Of a DNA stretch of 64,000 nt, positions 1-8,466 are shown piece after piece. The DNA comes from Bacillus sp. X1(2014). Lineage in GTDB: Bacteria; Bacillota; Bacilli; Bacillales_B; DSM-18226. The first letter of the stretch is position 1. Each line of letters starts with the position of its first letter. The notes under the pieces are model-generated. The model ran no database searches. It was not told the origin of the DNA and was given only the letters and a program-made list of their open reading frames with translations. Both the position numbers and the translations under genes were made by a program. The stretch lies in the NCBI RefSeq assembly GCF_007678255.1, contig NZ_VEED01000016.1, positions 62,001 through 126,000 of the forward strand, written 5' to 3'.

Positions 1-1
1 G

Positions 2-1351
2 TTATTATGGGACAATTACCCAGTAAACGACTATGACCGGAATAGCTTGTTCCTCGGTCCCATTGTAGGACGTGATGCTGATTTATCCAAGCATGGAGTT
101 GCCGGGTTAACAGCAAATCCAATGAACGAAGCCGAAGCTTCCAAAATTCCTTTGTACACGATTGCGGATTATACTTGGAACCCGGCGGCCTATGACCCAA
201 TCGATTCATGGAAGCGCAGTATTCAATCCTTTGGTGGAGAGGCCGCAGAAACGCTAAAAACCGTAGCGGAGAATATGTATTCCTCACCGATTAATACCAC
301 AGAGTCCCTTACCTTAACGCCATTGATCGATGCGTTCTGGAAGGCCTATGTGGCAGGTGATGCCGATCAAGCAGCAGAACAGTTAATCGCTGAATTTAAA
401 AAGATTCAACATGCTCCAGCTAAACTTCAGCAGGAAATGGACAATAAAAAGTTCCTTCAGGAAATAGAACCTTATTTAGAAAAAGTAAATATCTATGGTA
501 AGGCGGGGGAAACGGCTGTTCAATATGTGATGGCTCAGAAAAATGGCCATACCGACCAGGCTGCTGCCTATAGGAAACAGCTGATTACCTTGTTCAATCA
601 ATCCGAGCAGATCCCTCAAAAGGTGGGGCAGGGTGTCATCAAACCATTCTTAGTAAAAAGTGCTTTAGTGGTACCGCCATTAGAACTTACACTGCAGCCG
701 GTCATTGATCAGTTCTGGAAAGCGTATGATGGCGAGGGTGGCAGCCAAGAAGCCGAGCAGTTAATTACTGAATTTAAAGAGCTGCACCAAATTCCAGAAA
801 CTATTCGCAAAGACATTGATAATGAAGCCTTTTTAACTGCCATTGATCCTTACCTTCAGAATCTTACCGTCTATGGTGAAGCTGGAGAAGTTGCTGTTCA
901 CTATTTAATGGCTGACAAAAACGGACAGACCGATGAAGCTAATTCGTATAAAGATACCTTAAAAACCTTAATGATGCAGGCGTATCAGCAGCCGCAGGAA
1001 ATGGGAAAAGAGGTTATTAAGCCGTTCTTAATCGATAGCATGTGGAGAGACCTTGATGTGGTCGATTATCGAATGTTAGATGGGGTAAATAAATCCCGTG
1101 GAGCTGGCCAGCTGATTCAGTATACGCCTGTCTATGGAGAGACGACTCGAACAAACCCATGGGGATATGAAATCACTGTAGAAGATGGGAAAGTGGTTAA
1201 AAGAGGGGGGAATAATTCTGCCATCCCGAAAAACGGATATGTCCTAAGCATTCACGCAAATGACTGGCTGCGAGACAATACCACGATCGGAACATCCATT
1301 CAAATCGAAAACGGCGTCGTTTTGGTTATATCCCCAGAAGAGACAAACTAG
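2..1351 (+). CDS. GH84 beta-N-acetylglucosaminidase (O-GlcNAcase/hyaluronidase-like), 5' end missing
   Basis: The open frame runs in from the left edge, so this is a C-terminal portion of about 449 residues. The first visible residues, WDNYPVNDYDRN followed by LGPIVGRD and then SNPMNEAEASK-like and TIADYTWNP stretches, are typical of the end of the GH84 catalytic barrel, whose known members hydrolyse beta-linked N-acetylglucosamine from glycans or glycoproteins. The catalytic aspartate pair would lie upstream of the window. After the barrel there are two tandem helical repeats of about 120 residues (roughly bases 308-663 and 688-1035), each opening with an FWKAY motif and closing with VIKPFL. 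A C-terminal beta-rich segment of about 75 residues follows. GH84 enzymes are usually secreted, but the signal peptide is not visible. A TTG at 47 is only an internal codon. A strong terminator follows at 1422. Family call is confident, exact substrate is not. Confidence 0.85.
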   Translation, partial: LLWDNYPVNDYDRNSLFLGPIVGRDADLSKHGVAGLTANPMNEAEASKIPLYTIADYTWNPAAYDPIDSWKRSIQSFGGEAAETLKTVAENMYSSPINTTESLTLTPLIDAFWKAYVAGDADQAAEQLIAEFKKIQHAPAKLQQEMDNKKFLQEIEPYLEKVNIYGKAGETAVQYVMAQKNGHTDQAAAYRKQLITLFNQSEQIPQKVGQGVIKPFLVKSALVVPPLELTLQPVIDQFWKAYDGEGGSQEAEQLITEFKELHQIPETIRKDIDNEAFLTAIDPYLQNLTVYGEAGEVAVHYLMADKNGQTDEANSYKDTLKTLMMQAYQQPQEMGKEVIKPFLIDSMWRDLDVVDYRMLDGVNKSRGAGQLIQYTPVYGETTRTNPWGYEITVEDGKVVKRGGNNSAIPKNGYVLSIHANDWLRDNTTIGTSIQIENGVVLVISPEETN

Positions 1352-1421
1352 CAGCAGAAGCTGTTTAGTGGCAAGGTTTCTCTGGAGATGAAGACTTTTC
1401 GAGTTTTATAGGACAAAAATG

Positions 1422-1461
1422 AACCGACTGGGGCTGCCCCAGTCGGTTATTGAATTTTTTT
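1422..1461 (+). terminator. Rho-independent terminator after the GH84 gene
   Basis: Perfect 12-bp stem AACCGACTGGGG / CCCCAGTCGGTT with a 3-nt loop, followed by a run of seven T. It separates the GH84 gene from the transporter operon. Confidence 0.9.
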
Positions 1462-1536
1462 GCCTAAATGTTGTATGATTCTAAGATTTTTGCACTTAAT
1501 CCCAAATTAGTCAACTATGATTAGGTCTCTTTTCCC

Positions 1537-1565
1537 TATAAAATAAAGCTATGGAAGTGCTTACA
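1537..1565 (+). promoter_or_regulatory. Probable promoter -10 with overlapping cre-like site
   Basis: A TATAAAAT element (1537-1544) lacks a good -35 at the normal distance, which suits an activator-dependent promoter such as one driven by a YesN-type regulator. Just downstream, TGGAAGTGCTTACA (1552-1565) matches the CcpA cre consensus TGWNANCGNTNWCA at 12 of 14 positions. This would place catabolite repression on the transporter operon. The same arrangement recurs at 11834-11855. Confidence 0.45.
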
Positions 1566-1588
1566 TAACATTCGGAGGGAGGAGAAAC

Positions 1589-2518
1589 ATGAAAAGGATA
1601 TTAAGCGATCTCTATAAAAATCGAGTTTGGCTGCTTATGGTGTTACCAGGAACAATTTGGCTGCTCCTATTTTCATATTTGCCGATGTTTGGACAGGTAT
1701 TGGCCTTTAAAAAGTTCCGAATTGATCCCGATGGATTTTTTGCCAGCGTCATGAATAGTGAATGGGTTGGCTTTGACAACTTCAAATATTTATTCAGTAC
1801 AAATGATGCCTGGATCATTACCAGAAATACCATCCTCTACAATCTTGTCTTTATCGTATTAGGGCTGGTAACGGCGGTTGCAACAGCTGTCTTGCTCAGT
1901 GAGTTAATCAATAAGAGGCTGTCGAAGGTTTACCAAACTTCTATCTTGTTCCCGCATTTTATTTCATGGGTTATCGGCAGTTATTTTGTCTTCACCTTCT
2001 TAAGTACGGAACACGGTTTGTTAAATCATATTCTTGGCTGGTTCCATGTCGACCCTATATCGTGGTATAGCGAATCGAAATATTGGCCATTTATTCTCGT
2101 ATTCATGAGCATGTGGAAGGGCGTTGGTTACGGCAGTATCGTTTACTTAGCCTCCATCGTCGGGATTGACCGGACGTATTATGAGGCAGCGATGATTGAT
2201 GGCGCTTCAAAATGGAAGCAGATTAAACATGTTACCCTGCCAATGCTTAAGCCATTAATGATTATCCTTACCATCATGAATATTGGGCGGATCTTCAACT
2301 CGGATTTCGGATTGTTTTATCAAGTGCCAAGAGATTCGGGAGCTCTATATGGGGTGACAAATGTAATTGATACCTTCGTATACCGAGGTCTAATGAATCT
2401 GGGGGATATCGGCATGAGTACGGCTGCAGGTCTATACCAGTCGGCTGTTGGATTTATCCTCGTGATCATTACCAACTACATTGTCCGTAAAGTGGATGAG
2501 GAAAGTGCCTTGTTTTAA
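1589..2518 (+). CDS. Carbohydrate ABC transporter permease, LplB type
   Basis: A 309-residue integral membrane protein with about six transmembrane helices. The cytoplasmic EAA loop reads EAAMIDGASKWKQI near residues 202-215, the signature of binding-protein-dependent permeases that contact the ATPase. The family (LplB/YtcP group of CUT1 carbohydrate importers) moves oligosaccharides together with a second permease and a lipoprotein. A GGAGGGAGG ribosome site lies 7 nt before the ATG. It is the first gene of a run: permease, permease, binding protein, YesM kinase, YesN regulator. No ATP-binding subunit gene is present, which is usual for this family because a shared MsmX-type ATPase is encoded elsewhere. 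The substrate is inferred only from the downstream GH1 and kinase genes. Confidence 0.88.
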   Translation: MKRILSDLYKNRVWLLMVLPGTIWLLLFSYLPMFGQVLAFKKFRIDPDGFFASVMNSEWVGFDNFKYLFSTNDAWIITRNTILYNLVFIVLGLVTAVATAVLLSELINKRLSKVYQTSILFPHFISWVIGSYFVFTFLSTEHGLLNHILGWFHVDPISWYSESKYWPFILVFMSMWKGVGYGSIVYLASIVGIDRTYYEAAMIDGASKWKQIKHVTLPMLKPLMIILTIMNIGRIFNSDFGLFYQVPRDSGALYGVTNVIDTFVYRGLMNLGDIGMSTAAGLYQSAVGFILVIITNYIVRKVDEESALF

Positions 2519-2566
2519 TGTTCATTTCTTTAAGAAGGGAGGAAAAGTCGCCCGGCGGCTAATGAT

Positions 2567-3556
2567 ATGCCAAAACTTGAACAAACCCAATCAACGCTTC
2601 TTATTTCAAAAACAGTAGAAGAAATAAAAGAGGGGAAGCCTAAGGTCACCAGGAAGAAGTATCGGAACCCTCAACATATGCATCCAGCCGCAAATGCTAT
2701 TATTAGTGTGCTGCTTGGGATTCTCGCGCTTACGTGTATCTTTCCTTTTATCTATGTCATTATCATTTCGTTTACAAGCGAGGAAAGTATTGTCAGGAAC
2801 GGTTTTCAATTGATCCCGAAGGAATGGAGCTTGGATGCTTATCATTATCTTTGGGGTATGAAGGAGTCCTTTTTCCGCTCCTATGGTGTCACGATTTTTA
2901 TTACAATTATCGGTACCTTGATCAGTGTGTTCATGATTACCTTTTATGCCTACGCGATTTCAAGACCGCAATTTAAGTATCGAAGATTTTTCACGTTCCT
3001 AGCATTCTTTACGATGCTTTTCAGCGGCGGACTGGTGCCGACTTACATCGTTGTCACCCAATTTCTGCATTTGAAAAATTCCGTTTGGGCACTAATCCTG
3101 CCCCTTGCGATGAATGCGTTTTACATTATCATCATGAGAACCTTCTTCTTAAAGTCCGTTTCTGAATCGATTTTGGAATCGGCAAGAATCGATGGGGCAA
3201 GTGAATGGAGAATCTTCTTCCAAATCATCTTCCCGCTTTCCTTACCGGGAATTGCCACGATCGCCTTGTTTAGTACACTGGGTTATTGGAATGACTGGTT
3301 TACAGCCTTGCTTTATATTGATAACCCCAATCTGGTGCCGCTTCAAGCTTTACTCATGAAAATTGAGGCAAATCTTGAATTTATGAGAAAAAATATGGAT
3401 GTCGCTATCATGCAGCAAAGCTTATTTGATACGATTCCGCAAGAATCAGCCAAAATGGCCATGGTTGTTATTGCCACCTTACCGATCGCAGTCTCGTACC
3501 CGTTCTTCCAAAAGTACTTTATTAGCGGACTGACGATTGGCGGCGTTAAAGAATAA
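2567..3556 (+). CDS. Carbohydrate ABC transporter permease, LplC/YtcP type
   Basis: A 329-residue partner permease. After a charged N-terminal tail of about 45 residues there are six predicted membrane helices, and the EAA loop reads ESARIDGASEWRIF. This matches the second permease of CUT1 importers. The nearest strong ribosome site (GGGAGG, about 2536-2541) is about 25 nt before the ATG, unusually far, with a GC-rich stretch GCCCGGCGGC between. No other start fits better, so either translation is coupled to the upstream gene or RNA folding brings the site closer. It lies 48 bp after the LplB-type gene and 23 bp before the binding-protein gene, so all three are probably co-transcribed and assemble as one importer. 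Confidence 0.87.
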   Translation: MPKLEQTQSTLLISKTVEEIKEGKPKVTRKKYRNPQHMHPAANAIISVLLGILALTCIFPFIYVIIISFTSEESIVRNGFQLIPKEWSLDAYHYLWGMKESFFRSYGVTIFITIIGTLISVFMITFYAYAISRPQFKYRRFFTFLAFFTMLFSGGLVPTYIVVTQFLHLKNSVWALILPLAMNAFYIIIMRTFFLKSVSESILESARIDGASEWRIFFQIIFPLSLPGIATIALFSTLGYWNDWFTALLYIDNPNLVPLQALLMKIEANLEFMRKNMDVAIMQQSLFDTIPQESAKMAMVVIATLPIAVSYPFFQKYFISGLTIGGVKE

Positions 3557-3579
3557 TCAACAGAAAGAGGAGAAGAGGA

Positions 3580-5034
3580 ATGAAGAAAAAGAAGTTAGGT
3601 ATGATTCTCGCATCCGTTTTGGCAGCTGGAACCCTTCTATCTGCCTGCACAAGCAAAGACAGTGCCACATCAGAAAAGGGCGGTAAAAATGGCGAACCTT
3701 ATGAAATTAAATGGTACACCATTGGAACACCGCAAAAAGATACTGAAAAAGTCTTTGCAGAAGTCAACAAGTATACAAAGAAAAAAATTAATGCCACAGT
3801 GAAAATGACGCAAATTGACTGGGGAGACTGGGATCAAAAATCACAAGTGATGATCAATTCCGGGGAACCCTTTGATATTATCTTTACGAATGGTACCTCT
3901 TACGTTCAAAATGCGCAAAAAGGTGCATTTAAGGACATTGACGATATGTTAGGAAAAGAGGGAAAAGAACTTAAAGAGACTCTTAATCCTGCCCTGTTAG
4001 AAGGAATTAAAGTCAATGGAAAAATTTATGGCGTCCCTACTAATAAAGAAGCAGCTAGACAATCGGTTTATACCTTTAATAAACGCCTTGTAGACAAATA
4101 CCACTTTGATCTTTCAAAAGTAAAAACCTTGGAAGATCTTGAACCAATGCTAAAAACGATTAAAGAGAATGAATCTAGCGTCACTCCAATGGCTACATTC
4201 AAAGCCTATCTGCCATACGATTATATCTTTAATAATGAAATGCCATTTGCCTTTGCGATGGAAGGCGATCGAGACCATGTGATTAACCAATTTGAATCTG
4301 ATTTAACCATGAAAACCTATAAAACTATGCATGAATATTATAAGGCTGGATTTCTTAAAGAAGATGCAGCGACAAGTAAAGACAGCTGGCCAATGGATGT
4401 AGAAAACTGGTTTGTCCGCATGGGTGATTCTCAGCCATATGCTGATTTATTGTGGTCTCGCTCGGCTAAGTATGATGTTGTTTCCGTTCCGGCTGAAGAT
4501 CCGATTACCATTAATGATTCTGTATCCGGTTCCATTCAGGCTATCTCAGCCACTTCCAAGAATCCTGAGAAAGCAATGGAATTCCTGACACTGCTTAATA
4601 CTGACCCATATCTTCGTAACCTTGTTGACAAAGGTATTGAAGGTGTTCATTACGAAAAAAATGACGACGGAACGATTAAAGACCTTCCAGCACGTATCGA
4701 TCGTTATAATGTTCCATCTTATTCACTTGGAAACTTCTTTGTTTTGGATTTGTATGAAAATGATCCTAAAGATAAATGGGAAAAATTCGAAGAGTTTAAC
4801 AAATCTGCCAAACCAGCGCCAACCCTTGGTTTCCATTTTAACAGCGACCCAGTAAGATCTGAGCTTGCATCGATTACGAATATTTCAAAAGAATTCTATC
4901 CGGCATTGGCAACAGGTTCTGTTGACCCAGAAGAGTACTTGCCAAAATATAATAAGAAGTTAAAAGAAGCTGGAATTGACAAAGTCTTAAAAGAAATTCA
5001 AAAGCAATTTGACGAATGGAAGAGCAAGCAATAA
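3580..5034 (+). CDS. Extracellular carbohydrate-binding lipoprotein of the ABC importer
   Basis: A 484-residue lipoprotein. The N-terminus has lysines, a hydrophobic stretch and the lipobox LLSAC, so Cys23 should be lipidated and the mature protein anchored outside the membrane. The body resembles LplA-type solute-binding proteins (family 1, large), with a linker rich in S, T and K after the cysteine, and a DUF3502-like C-terminal region. It should capture the oligosaccharide and hand it to the two permeases just upstream. A GGAGAAGAGG ribosome site precedes the ATG. A hairpin follows at 5050, so transcripts may thin out before the regulator genes. Substrate is not visible in the sequence. 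Confidence 0.88.
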   Translation: MKKKKLGMILASVLAAGTLLSACTSKDSATSEKGGKNGEPYEIKWYTIGTPQKDTEKVFAEVNKYTKKKINATVKMTQIDWGDWDQKSQVMINSGEPFDIIFTNGTSYVQNAQKGAFKDIDDMLGKEGKELKETLNPALLEGIKVNGKIYGVPTNKEAARQSVYTFNKRLVDKYHFDLSKVKTLEDLEPMLKTIKENESSVTPMATFKAYLPYDYIFNNEMPFAFAMEGDRDHVINQFESDLTMKTYKTMHEYYKAGFLKEDAATSKDSWPMDVENWFVRMGDSQPYADLLWSRSAKYDVVSVPAEDPITINDSVSGSIQAISATSKNPEKAMEFLTLLNTDPYLRNLVDKGIEGVHYEKNDDGTIKDLPARIDRYNVPSYSLGNFFVLDLYENDPKDKWEKFEEFNKSAKPAPTLGFHFNSDPVRSELASITNISKEFYPALATGSVDPEEYLPKYNKKLKEAGIDKVLKEIQKQFDEWKSKQ

Positions 5035-5049
5035 TAATAACAAAAAAGT

Positions 5050-5080
5050 CAAGCTGGGTGGAAAATCTCAGCTTGCTTTC
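5050..5080 (+). terminator. Weak hairpin between binding-protein and sensor genes
   Basis: CAAGCTG (5050-5056) pairs with CAGCTTG (5069-5075), followed only by GCTTTCATTT. This is a poor terminator and may be a processing or attenuation hairpin that keeps the binding protein more abundant than the regulators. Confidence 0.45.
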
Positions 5081-5145
5081 ATTTGAAACCGTAGTTTCCA
5101 GTGGTAGACTAGAAAAAACAATAAGTATAATTTGAGGACATCAAA

Positions 5146-6948
5146 ATGGGATTAAGAAGAAAAGGAAGTTATACTCAAAAAATATTTAATAAACTATTCT
5201 TGGCATCATCTATCACTATTATTTTAACTATCATTGTTTTAATCGTTACGATTACGAACTATTACTCCGAAGTGATTATTCAAAAAGAAGTGAACGTCAA
5301 TACCAGAACGATGGAGCGGGTGGAGGATTATTTTACCGCTAAAGATGCAGATATTAATCGATCCAAAAGGGATTTTTATGTTAAAGGGGAAGTCATTGAT
5401 GATATGTCCTTTGCCCTTCAAAACGGGTATGCGAAATATTTGGAATATCGTCTCGATAAATTTTCGGAGGGCAAGTCCTTTGTACCGAATAATATTGATA
5501 CGTATTTCAATGCCTATTTCGGTCAAGACAGCGATATTAACGCAATCAGTTTACGTTCGTTGGAAACCCCTTCTGTAGAATACCTGCTCATTTTTCAAAA
5601 TTTACGATGGAATAAAAGCATTATCGATTCTCCCAGGCATTTAGGCAGCCTGTATCTTTCAGAAGAGATTCCCAATCTTGGCAGGGATGGTATTCCACGA
5701 GGCAGGCAGCTAAGAGATACCTTTACCAAACAGATTGTCGTTAACAATCCAGTGACCTTGAAAAAAATAGGTGAGATTACTATTTTTTATTCTACTAATC
5801 GTCTAGACAAAATGGTCAAAAAGCGCGAGGGAGTGCCTGCTTCCTTTTTTATCATGGATGCTGAAGGCAAAATCATCTATTCCGTCAATAAGGGTGATGT
5901 TCCCTTAGATATGATCAAACAGATAAAGCCTGAAACAAATGAGAAAAAAATAAAGTGGCAGAATGACCATTTTTATATCAGTACCATTGCGAACCAGGGG
6001 GATTATACGTATGTCAGTGTTATTCCCGACAGAGGATGGCAAAAGCTTACAATCGTCAGGGGAACCATGTGGGGCGTCATTATATTTTTCATCACTATTT
6101 CCATTTTAATTTCCTATTCCTTTACTCGAAATTATTCAAGGCGTATTAATAAGATTGTTTCGATTATTCGGCAGGTTGAGAACGGAAATCTGGATGCCAG
6201 GATACCGGAATCCAAGCATGAAGATGAATTATCAAGGATTGCTGTCAATATCAATTCGATGTTAGATGAATTGAATAATTATATTGAACAATTTTACCTG
6301 TTAAATTTAAAACAGCAGCAAGCGGAATTGAAAGCGCTCCAGGCCCAAATCGATCCTCATTTTTTATTTAATACGTTAGAGGCGATACGGATGGTGGCTG
6401 TCGTAGAGGGTTCAAAAACTTCTAGTAAAATGATTTTCCATTTATCAAAGCTATTCCGCTACTCGTTAGAATCAAAAGACACGGTGCCTTTATATACAGA
6501 AATTGAATATGTCAATCAGTATTTAAAATTAATGCAATTTAAATTCCCAAACAAACTACAGGTTGATCTTCATATACCTAGTGACGTGGAGCAAACACCT
6601 GTGCAAAAGCTCATTTTGCAGCCGATCATCGAAAATTATTTTGTTCATGGTTTTAGAAAGGATTGCTCTGAAAATAAGCTGCACATACGTGCCACTCAGC
6701 TGGGGGAAACGTTGGAAATCACAGTGGAGGATAATGGTAAGGGGATAACGGAGGAGGATCTTGCGATGATTGTCCAGCATCTTAATTGTGAAGACGGAGA
6801 TGAAATGGATTCAATTGGATTAAGAAATATCCATCAACGTTTAAAACTGAAATTTGGAAACGCATTCGGCATTTCTGTGAAAAGTAGCAAAGATAAGGGA
6901 ACGATTGTGACACTTTCTATTCCAGTAAGAGGGACCAGCCATGTATAA
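5146..6948 (+). CDS. Sensor histidine kinase, YesM family
   Basis: A 600-residue two-component sensor. Membrane helices lie near residues 17-42 and 306-326 and flank a large extracellular sensing domain. A HAMP linker follows, then the His_kinase (PF06580) motif QAQIDPHFLFNTLEAIRM with the predicted phospho-acceptor His405, then a HATPase domain with ENYFVHG and DNGKGI boxes. YesM kinases sit beside CUT1 sugar importers and detect the sugar or its binding protein, so this one probably senses the transported oligosaccharide. The stop overlaps the start of the next gene in ATGTATAA, so the kinase and its regulator are translationally coupled. Confidence 0.92.
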   Translation: MGLRRKGSYTQKIFNKLFLASSITIILTIIVLIVTITNYYSEVIIQKEVNVNTRTMERVEDYFTAKDADINRSKRDFYVKGEVIDDMSFALQNGYAKYLEYRLDKFSEGKSFVPNNIDTYFNAYFGQDSDINAISLRSLETPSVEYLLIFQNLRWNKSIIDSPRHLGSLYLSEEIPNLGRDGIPRGRQLRDTFTKQIVVNNPVTLKKIGEITIFYSTNRLDKMVKKREGVPASFFIMDAEGKIIYSVNKGDVPLDMIKQIKPETNEKKIKWQNDHFYISTIANQGDYTYVSVIPDRGWQKLTIVRGTMWGVIIFFITISILISYSFTRNYSRRINKIVSIIRQVENGNLDARIPESKHEDELSRIAVNINSMLDELNNYIEQFYLLNLKQQQAELKALQAQIDPHFLFNTLEAIRMVAVVEGSKTSSKMIFHLSKLFRYSLESKDTVPLYTEIEYVNQYLKLMQFKFPNKLQVDLHIPSDVEQTPVQKLILQPIIENYFVHGFRKDCSENKLHIRATQLGETLEITVEDNGKGITEEDLAMIVQHLNCEDGDEMDSIGLRNIHQRLKLKFGNAFGISVKSSKDKGTIVTLSIPVRGTSHV

Positions 6949-8449
6949 GGTGCTTCTTGTTGATGACGAGCCGTTAATTACGATAGGCCTTCAAGCCCTC
7001 CTAGATTGGGAGGACGATGGCTTTGAAATTGTTTCGCGTGCCGAGAGTGGGGAAGAGGCTCTTGCCTATCTTAAAGAACATCCAGTCGATCTCCTAATTA
7101 CCGATATATTAATGGGAGAAATGTCTGGGTTGGATTTAATTGAGGAAGCGAAAAAAATCCAGCCGAAGGTGAAATGTATCATTTTAACTGGTTATCAAGA
7201 GTTTGAGTATATTAAGCAAGGTCTGCTATTAGGGATCGAAAACTATTTAGTCAAACCTGTGGATGAGGAAGAATTATTATCGACCATACAAAATGTAGGC
7301 CGGAAAATGAATGCAGTGTCGGGAGGTAATCAGGCACAGGAACCGTCTACCCTAATGGACAATACCTTATGGCGGTTTTTAAATGGCGAGATTGAGAAGA
7401 ACGACTGTCTGGAAAGATTGTCATTATATGATATCCAGTTTACTCAGCCGTATTATGCTGTTTCTATTTTAAGTTTTGAAAACTATTACAGAGATGAGAT
7501 TTTAAAGGAAATCAGAACCTTTATTGAGGAACATTGCGCAGCCGTTTGTTTATTCAGTCCAAATCAAGACCTGGTCATTATTTTAGGGAGCGAAAAGGAA
7601 GAGGAACTGTATCGATATAACCAAGGCATGGTAGAGCAGCTAAAAGATGAAAAAAGAGGGGCCGGTTTATTCTATTTAGCAATGGGAAAGCCGGTAAAAA
7701 CGGTAGACGAATTAGAAGAAAGTTATATGAGAGCAAGGGAGTATAGTTTATTGCAGCTATATTCATGCCCAAATGTTCTTCTTTCCGAACATTTGACGAT
7801 TGATAAGCATGAAGAATTAAAAAAACAGCAAGAATTTAAAGAAACGATTGTTAAGCAGCTATTGAAAGCGAAGGGAGAAGTTTTACAACGGATTGATTCA
7901 TTTTTTCAGGATCTCACCAAGAATTCTAGCTTTATCTCCCCGCCAGCTGCCAGGAAATATATCTTTGATTTACTTTCTTATATCCATTATTCGCTGCAGC
8001 CGAACGATCTCTCCTATCATACAGCTGCCATCGAAAGAATCGCGTATAGCTCTGATATTGATGAGATGAAAGCCATTTTGAAGGAATATTGCCAGGAATT
8101 AATTTTTTCAATCCATAAGCAAGTCAATAATCGCAGTCCGATTGTCCAAAATGTCCTTGATTATATCCATGCCCACTATGATGAAGGGATTTCGTTAAAA
8201 ACATTGGGCCAGCAGTTTCATGTCAATGCCATCTATTTGGGGCAATTATTTCAAAAAGAAGTAGGGGCGGTTTTTTCAGAATACCTAAACCGATACCGAT
8301 TGGAAAAGGCAAAGGAGCTCCTCAAAACCACCCATTACCGTGCAGGTGAAATTGGCAAAAAGGTCGGGTATTCGGATACGGCTTATTTCTATAAACAGTT
8401 CAAAAAAAGTGTGGGAACGACACCAAGTGAATGGAGAAAAATTAAATAA
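6941..8449 (+). CDS. Response regulator with AraC-type DNA-binding domain, YesN family
   Basis: A 502-residue protein. The N-terminal receiver domain has the acidic pair D8/D9, the phospho-acceptor Asp55 in LLITDILMGEMSG and the conserved Lys in NYLVKPVDE. A middle linker of about 260 residues follows. The last 100 residues hold two helix-turn-helix motifs of the AraC family (KTLGQQFHVNAIYLGQLFQK and AGEIGKKVGYSDTAYFYKQF). The start overlaps the end of the YesM kinase gene by 8 bp, so the two proteins are a pair. It should activate the importer promoter near 1540, and possibly the downstream glycosidase genes, in the presence of the sugar. The family call is firm and the target sites are inferred. 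Confidence 0.92.
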   Translation: MYKVLLVDDEPLITIGLQALLDWEDDGFEIVSRAESGEEALAYLKEHPVDLLITDILMGEMSGLDLIEEAKKIQPKVKCIILTGYQEFEYIKQGLLLGIENYLVKPVDEEELLSTIQNVGRKMNAVSGGNQAQEPSTLMDNTLWRFLNGEIEKNDCLERLSLYDIQFTQPYYAVSILSFENYYRDEILKEIRTFIEEHCAAVCLFSPNQDLVIILGSEKEEELYRYNQGMVEQLKDEKRGAGLFYLAMGKPVKTVDELEESYMRAREYSLLQLYSCPNVLLSEHLTIDKHEELKKQQEFKETIVKQLLKAKGEVLQRIDSFFQDLTKNSSFISPPAARKYIFDLLSYIHYSLQPNDLSYHTAAIERIAYSSDIDEMKAILKEYCQELIFSIHKQVNNRSPIVQNVLDYIHAHYDEGISLKTLGQQFHVNAIYLGQLFQKEVGAVFSEYLNRYRLEKAKELLKTTHYRAGEIGKKVGYSDTAYFYKQFKKSVGTTPSEWRKIK

Positions 8450-8466
8450 AAGGATGGTGATAATCA

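Noticed and set aside
3580..8449. Search for an ATP-binding subunit gene in the importer operon
   Set aside because: None is present. Importers of this family normally share an MsmX-type ATPase encoded elsewhere, so its absence is not an anomaly.
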